Assembly: GCA_946894095.1 (NCBI GenBank)
Contig: OX335645.2
Span: 12,237,001-12,301,000 of the forward strand
Source of the DNA: Incurvaria masculella
Lineage: Eukaryota > Arthropoda > Insecta > Lepidoptera > Incurvariidae
DNA length: 64,000 bases
Direction: 5' to 3'
Shown: in pieces, positions 55,657 to 64,000 of the stretch
Numbering within the stretch: position 1 is the first letter of the stretch
Layout: each line of letters begins with the position of its first letter
Translations under genes and position numbers: made by a program
The notes under the pieces: generated by a model
What the model saw: the letters and a program-made list of their open reading frames with translations, nothing else
What the model was told of the DNA's origin: nothing
Database searches by the model: none

Positions 55657-57124
55657 TATACAAATATAATTAAATATCAAAGTGCTTCATCTCATCTGTC
55701 CGGGCGTGGTTTTGAGCACATTCTGTTCCAGCTTTAGCGTTAAGTAGATTAGCCTTTTGCAAGTTGCCTCTGTTTGGCATCTAAAAATTATCTTATCGCC
55801 ATATCAGTCCGATTTAGATTAGGTTGGCGAAGCGTTTACAGTCAACCTACCCCCTATCGTAGATCATTTGCAGCGAACCCTTAGCCGGTCGATAGCCTAA
55901 CAAATATTAAATGTAGTAATTATTGTACTAGTCATTTGCAACATGACAGCAATGAAAACCAAGCATGCATTCATAAAATTAGAACTACCCCATTTGAATG
56001 TAGCCTTGGTGAGAAATATCAGTTGCCTGATCACATGGTGTTGTTCATGGTGTTTATTTAATAATTTATTTTAATTCGAGAGCCAACCGGAAGCAATTGT
56101 TATACCTTAAAATTTTCGAAATGTCAATAGTGTGCCTAGTAAATGAACATCCTGTATGTCCTGTATGTTACCATAATGTTTTGGTTATGGAGTCATGAGA
56201 CCTGTTATGCAAAATTATATTTTTTTCTTTATTTTATGCATACAGATATTGATTTATTTATTGTGAGGTCTCAATTATGTACAAATATATAAAGCTTGCA
56301 TAATATAATTTCTAGATACTAATTAAATATATTTTTTGAATATATCTAAAGTAATTATTTTCTTCTTTATACCAATCGAAAAATTACAGCTAAATCATTG
56401 AGCCATTCGAAACGGTTAGTAACCATCAAAGAACTATTTTCGTAAGTGATAGATCATTATTTCAGTTGGTCACACATGGTATTACTGTCGCAATTTCACC
56501 GTCTTATCCAAATACCTAGATCGGCTGAGTTATGCTGACGAAACATTCTCTTGGAAATTATAATATGCCTTGAATTTGCTATCAGCAATATAAATGGGAA
56601 GATCATTAACATGTTTCGCCATTATATGTAAACTAGCTGCGGTCCTCGGGTCCATGTCCTTTTGGACTGATGTCGAGCTGAATTATTTCCTAGATAAAAA
56701 GGAGGTAGCCCAAAGGGCTGGTCGTAAAGGCTGGTCAATAGATATGTTATTTATCTGCTACTTTTTAATCATAACGGGTGGAGCCGATATGCATTAATTA
56801 AATAAGAAATATTCTAACATTCCCATTTATACCATGAAAGGGGACTATCGCGTCAATCTTGTGACTAATTTCGTGATGGTCAGCTTTATACAGCAAAAAC
56901 ACAAATGATGTGCGCCGTAAGATGAAACAGACAGGCATGCAGACTGTTGCTTTGGGGACTGTGAATAGTGATTTGTATAACAACATCTGTTTGCTGGAAG
57001 TAAATGACGAACTTCGCAAAAATAACAGTAAACGCAGCATATTTTTTTATTTTATTTCTTACTTACGTACTTCCACGTTAAAATGGATCTAAAACACGAA
57101 AATTTTCATGCCCTGATGATGCAT
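55657..57124. other. AT-rich DNA without recognised genes
   Basis: The open stretches at 56594-56797 and 56910-57092 start or end arbitrarily and show no domain. Confidence 0.4.
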
Positions 57125-57290
57125 TCCTTCTATGCGATGGTACCTATGTATCATCCCAGGCGGAATGAACCCTACGGATGGTGAACAAAAGTTTTACGTG
57201 GCATACAAACCACAGCCAGCCTCAACATCGAACACGGTCACCCATCCGTAAGTGGAACGCACTCAGAGACGCCAAACGTAGATTCAATTC
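57125..57290 (-). mobile_element. Old SINE copy with 5S-like remnant
   Basis: TATGCGATGGTACCTATG, GGCGGAATGAACCCTACGG, CAAACCACAGCCAGCCTCAA and GGTCACCCATCCGTAAG follow the minus-orientation order of the 62566-62939 copy, with many differences. Confidence 0.6.
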
Positions 57291-57654
57291 GCATATAAAT
57301 CGGGTGAGTGGTTCGCAAGTTATAAGCATTTTACCCCACTGCTCACCGCTCTGGTAATTCAGATTGATTTCATGTAGCTTTTAAGTTGTGAGCAGAATCA
57401 GGCTAGATGTGGAAACCAAAAGGTCTACATCGGATCTTAATTTATAAGCATTTCAAACCACTGCTTATTTGCACACCCCTCTCATAATTTTGCCTGATGC
57501 AAATTGGTCCGGGAATAATAAACCCATGCGATACAAATTAGGTACAATTAGGGAGTCTCGAAAGAAGATACTTAAATTCAATCAGCGATAGCTTGCCCAA
57601 AACATATAAACCGAGGGGTCACTCACTCAAGGAATCTGGTGTACAATCGTTTGG

Positions 57655-58065
57655 GAATCTCAAGAATCTTAGGTGGGAGTCCGAGGAATCTGGTGGGAGT
57701 CCGGAGAATCTCGGAAATCTTATGTAATCCCGAGTAATCCTAAAGAATCTGGAAATCCCAAGGAAATCATTGGGAATCCTATCAAATTCATGGAAATCTC
57801 GGGTAATCTTAGGCGGAGTCCGAGGAATCCGATGGGAGTCCGAGGAATCTGGAAATCTTATGTAATCCCGAGTAATCCTAAGGAATCTGAGAATACCAAG
57901 GAAATCATTGGGAATCCTTTCAAATTAATGGAAATCTCGAGTAATCCTGGGCGGGAGTCCGAGGAATAGGAAAATCTTGGGTAGTCTCGAGTACTCCCAG
58001 GGAGTGTAGGAATCCTAAGCGAATCATTGGCAATCCGATCAAAGTCTTTGTAATCTCAGATAATC
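57655..58065 (+). repeat. Left GGAATC array, about 140-bp units
   Basis: Three units of about 140 bp each begin near GGGAGTCCGAGGAATC and contain CTTATGTAATCCCGAGTAAT, AAGGAAATCATTGGGAATCC and TGGAAATCTCG. Within a unit the word GGAATC or GAAATC returns about every 10 bp. It is open in one frame but not a gene. Confidence 0.85.
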
Positions 58066-58170
58066 TTGTCGGGGTCGGACTAAACCGGTTGTATGCTTAG
58101 TCCGGTGCAATTCTAGTACAGTACGTAAGTTTTGACAGGTTAGTTCTGAATAAGACTGTAAAGGTTTTTA
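58063..58170 (+). mobile_element. MITE-A copy inside the hAT-like element (left)
   Basis: GTCGGACTAAACCGGTTG, TATGCTTAGTCCGGTGC and ACGTAAGTTTTGACAGG, then CTGAATAAGACTGTAA. The beginning of the unit is missing. Confidence 0.7.
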
Positions 58171-58550
58171 AAATAAGAGTACCTTATCTCGAGTACGTGA
58201 AATATTTACTAGGTTTTTAAATATAGACTTTTATAACGGCCCAGGCAAAGAAATAATCAACTTTGACCTAATGATGGCTGAGATACTAAGGGATTTCGAA
58301 AGATCGGAGTACCTCATCGTGAAGTTGAGTATGTCAAATATGTATTATGGCTTCAAAAATGGTATTGCATAATGCATCAGGCAAAAAAAAAACAGGGCTG
58401 ACCTAATGATCGCTGAGATAATACGGGATCTAATCTAACAATGATAGCGCGGCCGTGGGCGCGGCCGCCAGTTTGCGAAGAAATCACGCACACGTGTGCG
58501 CACGAGTGTGCGCAGCGCGCACCCCGCGTGTGCCCGACGACACAATTCCA
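58171..58550 (+). repeat. Duplicated unit, left copy, with GC-rich end
   Basis: Shares GAGTACCT, ACGTGAAATATTT, GACCTAATGATGGCTGAGAT, GGGATTTCGAAAGA, TCGGAGTACCTCAT, GATCGCTGAGATAAT and GGGATCTAAT with 59160-59690, in the same order. Each unit repeats the GAGTACCT and CTGAGAT parts internally. 58445-58545 is rich in GCGCG and CACGTGTGCG. Confidence 0.75.
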
Positions 58551-58559
58551 AAACATATT

Positions 58560-58668
58560 CAGCCGTATTCAGAGTAAACCTGTCAAAATTTAGTACGGGA
58601 TAAGCACCGGATTAACCAAACAAAAACCGGTTTAGTCCGACCTTAATAAGCGTACTAAGCGAATAGAA
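58560..58668 (-). mobile_element. MITE-A copy, inverted
   Basis: GCCGTATTCAGAGTAAACC, TAGTACGGGATAAGCACCGG, AACCGGTTTAGTCCGACC and TTAATAAGCGTACTAAGCG. Confidence 0.75.
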
Positions 58669-58688
58669 GGTTATCATGCGTATACTAC

Positions 58689-58969
58689 TTTTTAGGGTTC
58701 CGTACCGAAAGGGTGAAAACGGAACCCTATTACTAAGCCTCAGCTGTCCGTCCGTCCGTCCGTCTGTCACAAAGCTGTTACTCATGAACCGTAATAAGTA
58801 CGTAGCTGAAATTTTCACAGAGTGAGTATTTAATTTGCCGCTATAACAACAAATAAGTAAAATTTAAAGATAATAAAAAAATACAAATAATATGATTTTT
58901 TGGTGTTAAATCATTTACGATGGTACGGAACCCTTTGTGTGCAAGTCCGACTCGCACTTGGCCGGTTTG
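58689..58969 (-). mobile_element. Interspersed repeat with (GTCC)n core, full copy 4
   Basis: TTTTTAGGGTTCCGTACCG, a GTCC array, CATGAACCGTAATAAG, CAGCTGAAATTTTCAC, and GCAAGTCCGACTCGCACTTG then GCCGGTTT: the reverse complement of the copy at 37955. Confidence 0.85.
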
Positions 58970-59039
58970 TTTACTGTGTTTATTGTATGTATTTTGATTA
59001 AATAATTAGATGATTGTAGGTATGTTGTGAACCGAGCTC

Positions 59040-59158
59040 GGGGCGGACTAACTTTACTACGCGTATTAAGGTCGAAGTAAACCGGTTTTTGTATGGTTAG
59101 TCCGGTGCTAATCTCGTACCAAGTTTTTACAGGTTCACAGTGATTACGACTGCAAGGG
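59040..59158 (+). mobile_element. MITE-A copy inside the hAT-like element (right)
   Basis: GGGCGGACTAACTTTACTAC, GCGTATTAAGGTCGAAGTAA, TTTGTATGGTTAGTCCGGTG and ATTACGACTGCAA. Confidence 0.75.
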
Positions 59159-59159
59159 A

Positions 59160-59690
59160 TTTCGAAAAAGAAGAGTACCTACCTAATCGCGAAGTTTTCT
59201 ACGTGAAATATTTGCTAAGGTTTCAAATATAGCCTTTTATAATGACCCAGGCAAAAAAAAAATCAACCCTGACCTAATGATGGCTGAGATTCTAAGAGAT
59301 TTCGAAAGAGCGGAGTACCTCATCTTGAAATTTAGTATGTGAAATATGTACTGTGGATTCAAAAATGGTATCGTATAATGCCTCAGGGAAAGAAAAAATC
59401 AGCGCTGATCTAAAGATCGCTGAGATAATATGGGATCTAATTTAACCGAATTCCGCCTGGGTAAATATGTCCAAAACGAATATCGCACGGCCACGGCGCG
59501 GGGGCTCCCCGCCCGCCGCGCCGTTGCCGTCTCCTGCGGGCGCCGCTCGCCCCCGCCGCCCGTGCCCGCGCTGTTGCCGCCTCGCGCGGACGCCGCGCCC
59601 GTGCCGACCCCCGCCGCCGGCCGCGCCGCCCGCCTGTCTGCGATGACGTCACGGACACGTGCTGCGCGCAACGCGCAATTTTAAGTCTCT
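59160..59690 (+). repeat. Duplicated unit, right copy, ending in a CpG-rich patch
   Basis: Same order of words as 58171-58550. The last 200 bp (about 59480-59680) are very rich in CCGCC and GCGCG, include the palindrome TGACGTCA at about 59644 and CACGTG just after. Frames in three registers are open there because of composition, so I call no protein. Confidence 0.75.
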
Positions 59691-60075
59691 ATGAATCGTT
59701 GGTGGTCACTAAGAATCTTTAGAAATCCCGAAATCATTGGAATGTACCAAAAATGTGTTGGTAGTCCTTAAAAATCCAGGTTATCTTTGGTAGTCTCTAG
59801 GAATCTTTGGTAGTCCTCAGAAATCTTACGAAATCCCAGTATATTTGAAATCTCCAAGAATCTTTGGTAGTCCTTGGAAATCTTTAGGAATCTCCAGGAA
59901 TCTTTGGAAATCTTTAGGAATCTCTAAGAATCTTTGGTAGTCTTTGGAAATCTTTAGGAATCTCCAGGAATCTTTGGAAATCTTTAGGAATCTCTAAGAA
60001 TCTTTGGTAGTCTTTGGAAATCTTTAGGAATCTAGAAATCCCAAGGAAATCTTGACTACTGGGAATCTGGTGTAC
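59690..60075 (+). repeat. Right GGAATC array, about 70-bp units
   Basis: A block reading GGAATCTCCAGGAATCTTTG, GAAATCTTTAGGAATCTC, TAAGAATCTTTGGTAGTC repeats nearly exactly about every 70 bp from about 59880. The 10-bp word (GGAATCTTTA and variants) is the basic period. It ends in GGGAATCTGGTGTACA, which also occurs in direct orientation near the left end of the element (57630-57645). Confidence 0.85.
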
Positions 60076-60103
60076 ACTTTTTGCTCGAGTGACTAACCCC
60101 TCG

Positions 60104-61808
60104 ATATAAACTATTCATTAAAAAACAGGTGCGTTTTCATATACCTAGTTTGAAGATATTATGAGTTACCCATACAAAATTTCATACGTTTCACAATCTT
60201 CTTTGAGACAAAAGATAGTTCCCCATGCCTTATTTAATGCTGTTCTGTCCTATACAAAGTTATTGTAGACAGAGAGCTAAGAATATAATTATTAAGTTAT
60301 ATAATGCCATAGTAAATAGTTGCGGCGAAAAAAATTGCTGCAATTTTCAATAAAATATTTAATTTCACAGCGCCATCTATCGCGCCATGATCTTCTAATC
60401 GCTAATACTAATCGACTACATAAACACATGGCGCCATCTCTACCCGGATAGAAGTTATTCTTTTCTATGAGAGTGTACTGTATTTGATACTGCCACAGGC
60501 TGTTTAGGCTGATTGTATGTATCCTATAGTTCCATTATCATCAAGCGTGGCTTCTTAAAAGTCAATAAAGCACCCTTAAAGTTAGTGCTTGGGTGACTAT
60601 GTAGATGTTTAGCTAGTTTGCAAATTTTGCTTCCTTTTGCTTTAAATGTGATTTATGTTTTAAACGGACGTGTGTGTAATACTTTTTTAAAATTTGGTTT
60701 TCTCTTTTTTTTGTATTGTGTTGCTTATTTGTTTTTTTTTTCTCTCTTTTTTGAATACGTTTCGACAGATATGATATTTATAAGGATTTGTTTTTTATTT
60801 TATTGTTTTAGGGACCAGACGTAAATCAGCGTTGCTGCTCACTGAATGAAATGCAACTTATGCTGAGATGGCCCTGTTCTTCATAACTACTTACTAACTC
60901 ATTGTGTTACTTTTTCAATGATGAATAAATTATTTTTGATTTGATTAGATAGTGAGAGCCGAGACCTTAATAGATATGTGTATATCTATTAAGTCTAATC
61001 TGTGCTATAATTATATGCGAGACCCCATAAACAATAAAATGTAAAAAACGGAAAAAAAATTGAGGCTATCAGGATTCGAACCTATACCCTCCCGAACAAA
61101 ATATGTATAGAAGAGTCGGTATTCCGCCCTGCGCCATCCGCTTTCTGACATTCAGTGCGAAAATAGTGAATTGTTTCTATTTTAGAGAGAGCGGTCAAAA
61201 TGACGCCGCAAGTAACGCCACCATACGCAACGGTATGGTATTAATTTTGTTTGACAGTAATTTCATTGATATTGGTCAGCCCTTAGGATATTTAGCGTGA
61301 TGGTATGTACCTTAAAGCGAGCTCTGCGATGTTCTCTTTAAATTGGTTTAAATCGCATCTTGATCTGTTTTGTGGTTACGGAGATTATCTCTCGCATGTG
61401 GATAGACGTTCCCTTTTATATAAGTAGAGAAGAGACAAGTGTATGCGGCTTCATGTGCAACTATCACCACGAACACAGTCAAGGCATTGCACCTAAAACC
61501 ATTTAATGCACGAATACTTGCACTCTTGCTTCTGCAGATATGGCGTAAGTCATAAGTCACAAAAATAAATATAACGAATGACCTGTCTCAGGACTACAGA
61601 TGCATAGCCGAAGAGCGTGCTGGTGTCTCTCGACATTGGTGAGCGCGCCAATGAAATTCGGTATATGGTTCCATTGGCGTGCTGATACAAAGGCGACGTT
61701 CGAAAATGTTGTAGCTCTTTCACTCTCATGGGAAACAACATTTGTCCACTTTGAGGATTTTACTTATAATGCTCTTTTTATCGAAGCGAAACTCTACTTT
61801 TACCGATA
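60104..61808. other. AT-rich DNA with one tRNA-like segment
   Basis: At about 61065-61141 the minus strand carries GATGGCGCAGGGCGG (box A-like) and GGTTCGAATCC (exact box B), but the outer stem does not pair. No gene recognised; the remaining short frames carry no domain. Confidence 0.45.
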
Positions 61809-61860
61809 TTTTTTTTATGCAACCTGACATGGATGGCTAGTTCCACAAAACTACCATTAA

Positions 61861-62515
61861 CCCTTAAATCCGTAGCGTCCCGGAGCCGGACGCTGTCCGA
61901 ATTGGCGCAAGTCAGTATCGTCCCTCCCAGGGACGCTACGACTGCCACTAAATATAAGTTTCGCCAGGTCTCGAGGAATATTCGGAGCCGTATTCGTATT
62001 GTTTCATAGAAAAATTAGATACATGGAGGCTATTTTCCAATACTCAATCTGGCAAAACGCAGTGATGAGTAGTCTGTGCCATTTTTTGAAATTGACAACG
62101 CCATTTTACAAACACATTTCAGTCTAACTTGCGCAGCTTTTGCCCTTATTATTATTATTTTTTATATGAGGTATGGTTAAGTTTTTTATACAGTTTTGTC
62201 TGCATATGTGTCTAGATTCAGGAAAAGAAATAAAATGTATATGTCATCGATTTACTTTCGAAGTTATTACTTTTTTTCTTACCCAGCATAGGCTTTTCAG
62301 TTTCAACCATTTTTTTAATTTTTTTTGCTGCACAAAAAAATCTGAAACTAGAAAAATTAGAAGCAGCAGAATTCATTCGCATTTCCGAAAATATATAGTT
62401 TAGCATACCTATGGTGTAAATGTAAAATGATCAATTTATTGCAACATGCCGAAAACGCGAATCTCGCCTGTTGACCAGGGGTGGTCGCGGTTCCGGAATT
62501 GTGTGGACCAGGGGG
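61861..62515. mobile_element. TTAA-flanked element (MITE-G), piggyBac-like ends
   Basis: TTAA-CCCTTAAATCCGTAGCG at the left and TGGACCAGGGGG-TTAA at the right (TTAA at 61857-61860 and 62516-62519). CCC next to TTAA at one end and GGG next to TTAA at the other is the piggyBac signature. Near the left end CGTAGCGTCCC pairs with GGGACGCTACG. The interior has no transposase frame. Confidence 0.75.
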
Positions 62516-62565
62516 TTAAGATATTAGGCCAATTAGGCCACATTCCCGAAGGAATTCGGTGCCAT

Positions 62566-62939
62566 TTTTTTTTATGTGACGACATGGATGGCTAATACCA
62601 CAAGTTATGTCATGATATTAGCCCAACACACCACATGGGAACTAGGTGCCATGCCAGGACCTTCCTTATATTGCACGGCTACATTGAACTGGATGGAAAA
62701 CACGGACAATTTTCATTGCAGCTTCGACCATCGTTCATCCAATGCGATGGTACCAACCCGGGCGGGATAAACCCTACCACCTAGTAAGTAAGGAAGGGGA
62801 CCTACAGCTTAACGTGGAATCCGAACCACGGCCAGCCTCTCTCAACGGTCGAATGGTCACCCATCCAAGACCAGACCGGACCCAGCGTTGCTTAACTTCG
62901 GAGAGCGATCGCCGAAGTGTCGCGCCACTGGGCCACTGA
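62566..62939 (-). mobile_element. Full-length SINE with 5S rRNA-like head
   Basis: On the minus strand: GGCTCAGTGGCCCAGTGGCG, then CTCCGAAGTTAAGCAACGC and CTTGGATGGGTGACC (62855-62908). These are nearly identical to the internal promoter region of 5S rRNA (box A, intermediate element, box C). The shared body follows (GCTGGCCGTGGTTCGG, GGTACCATCGCATTGG, AGGTCCTGGCATGG), then an A-tail (T run 62565-62573). The target duplication is GCCAT (62561-62565 and 62940-62944). Confidence 0.85.
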
Positions 62940-63050
62940 GCCATGCCAGAACCTTCCCTTTATGAGCACGTCTACATTGAACTGGATGGAAAACACAGAC
63001 AATTTTTCATTGCCGCTTCGAACACCTTTTCATCCAAAGCGATGGTATCA

Positions 63051-63275
63051 ACCCATGTAACTGGGCACGGATGGTTAATACCACACCTTCTGTCATGTAA
63101 TTAGCCAAAACCTTCCTTATATTGCAGGCTACATTGGACTGGGCTGAAACACGGATAATTTTCGTTGCTTCTTCGACGAACTTTCATTGAATGTAACCAA
63201 CCCAGGCAAATTACCTACCACCCAGTACGTAAGGAAAGGGACCTGCAGTTTTACGTGAAATCCGAAAATTAGACT
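63051..63275 (-). mobile_element. Older SINE body copy
   Basis: ACGGATGGTTAATACCACAC, AACCTTCCTTATATTGCAGG, CCACCCAGTACGTAAGG and GGGACCTGCAGTTTTACG, with many substitutions and the left part deleted. Confidence 0.7.
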
Positions 63276-64000
63276 CTAAAAAATCCATACAGTGGTTTCA
63301 TAAATTAAAAGATTTTTAATAGAAGAAATGCAGACAAATTATATACACTACTTGGTTTAGCATTTTCACTTATTTCGTAATAGCTTGATTAAAAATTAAT
63401 GAATGTACTACACGGTGCATGAACATACATGGTATTCACATTTTTCCTAAATTTTTTTACCTTGTGACAGTTGTCTTACAAATAGTTGTTGTTGACAATG
63501 GATAATATACACGGTGTCCTATTTTAGGTTCCTAATAATTAAACGTAAGAAAGGTCTGAGCATTTTGGACAACTTTTCCTAGCAAACTATATCAAAATAC
63601 CTAATAGTTTCCGAGAAAAAAATCATTAAACTTCGCTGGTGTGAAAAAGCACCCATAAATATTAGCCGTGCAGCGCACCGGCTAGGTTTGTAGGCAGCAA
63701 CGGAGGTGGCGCAGAGCCAATGGCGGCGTCTCTCTCAATCCCATTTTGTAGCGTACCTGTGATTGCAGGCAGACCTTCGCGTGAAAAGTGGTTATGGTCA
63801 CGTATTCCATATCGCCGAGAACTTATTTACTGTTCGTAATTATGGTGACATGATAAATGGCATACGGTGAGTGTCGCATTACGTTTGTATCGTAATTTAT
63901 TTCCGAACAGGCGTCATTTTCCTAGCTCGCGAACAATCACCGCTATTTATTTAACACGTAAATCCCAAACGTGCAGGAGGATCAGTTTTTAATGAATTAT
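63276..64000. other. Right edge of window, no gene recognised
   Basis: Mostly AT-rich; 63670-63790 is less so and includes GGCGGCGTCTCTC. It could be upstream DNA of a gene beyond the window, but nothing shows that. Confidence 0.4.

Larger units (their letters stand above)
57612..60103. mobile_element. hAT-like non-autonomous element packed with GGAATC arrays
   Basis: The two ends are inverted copies fitting CGAGGGGTYASTCACTCRAG (57612 onward and, reversed, up to 60103). Directly outside lies ATATAAAC on both sides (57604-57611 and 60104-60111), an 8-bp target duplication. Size 2,492 bp. From left to right it holds a GGAATC-type array, a MITE-A copy, a unique-looking unit, a GC-rich patch, an inverted MITE-A, a (GTCC)n-cored repeat, a third MITE-A, a second copy of the unit, a GC-rich patch and a second GGAATC-type array. 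There is no transposase. An 8-bp duplication and AGGGG-type tips are characteristic of hAT elements; that assignment is inference. Confidence 0.8.
61809..63050 (-). mobile_element. Outer SINE, broken by a TTAA element and by a second SINE
   Basis: Three pieces join in order: 61809-61860 (T run, GCAACCTGACATGGATGGC, AACTACCA-TTAA), 62516-62565 (TTAA-GATATTAGG, CATTCCCGAAGGAATTCGG) and 62940-63050 (GCCATGCCAGAACCTTCC, TTGAACTGGATGGAAAACAC). The joins restore the family sequence. It then runs into a further old copy. Confidence 0.8.

Noticed and set aside
57673..57969. Repetitive 98-codon open frame in the GGAATC array
   Set aside because: The frame stays open because the repeat unit happens to lack stops; it has no ATG start and the repeat is DNA-level.
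59399..59684. Overlapping arginine- or alanine-rich frames in three registers
   Set aside because: GC-rich composition opens several frames at once; none resembles a protein.
57655..60075. A CRISPR array, suggested by regular short repeats
   Set aside because: The repeats are contiguous and degenerate with no unique spacers, and the genome is eukaryotic.
62855..62939. A 5S rRNA gene
   Set aside because: Only the internal promoter part of 5S is present, it is joined to a SINE body, and tail and target duplication define it as a SINE.

Overview
The window is nuclear DNA of an insect, most likely a moth or butterfly. The coding exons match conserved animal proteins, the introns are spliced with GT/AG ends, and the background is AT-rich and packed with small transposons. 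Several interspersed repeats are of a kind I associate with Lepidoptera, notably one with a (GGAC)n core that begins ACCGGCCAAGTGCGAGTCGG. I see no bacterial genes, operons or CRISPR array.

Five host genes lie in the left 44.5 kb, on alternating strands. (1) TAF5, a TFIID subunit, + strand: its last eight exons lie at 1-8912 and the N-terminal part is outside the window. (2) INTS10 (Integrator subunit 10), - strand, 9048-10781, with an intronless coding region. It converges on TAF5 with only 135 bp between stop codons, and the best poly(A) signals make the two 3' ends overlap. (3) A secreted, GPI-type Ly6/quiver-like protein, + strand, four exons, 15137-17463. (4) NADH-cytochrome b5 reductase, - strand, six exons, 36604 down to 24764. 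(5) Fsn (FBXO45-type F-box/SPRY protein), + strand, four exons, 40656-44520. These genes do not form one pathway. They are ordinary housekeeping or neuronal genes.

The right 19.5 kb (44.5-64 kb) holds no convincing host gene and is almost entirely mobile DNA. It contains a nearly complete jockey-type LINE (45.4-49.7 kb). Next to it is a three-level stack at 49.7-53.1 kb, where a jockey LINE sits inside a TTAA-flanked MITE that sits inside another MITE. There is also a decayed BEL/Pao element (54.4-55.7 kb). A 2.5-kb element at 57612-60103 has inverted ends and an exact 8-bp target duplication, is hAT-like in structure, and is filled with GGAATC-type arrays. A SINE at 61.8-63.1 kb has been broken by a TTAA element and again by a second SINE.

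The best candidates for something undescribed are the 57612-60103 element, a SINE family that carries one shared body on two different polymerase III heads (tRNA-like, or 5S rRNA-like), a perfect 23-bp hairpin at 23977-24038, and a partial exon duplication inside the cytochrome b5 reductase gene. All repeat family names used here (MITE-A, MITE-B and so on) are working labels for this window only.
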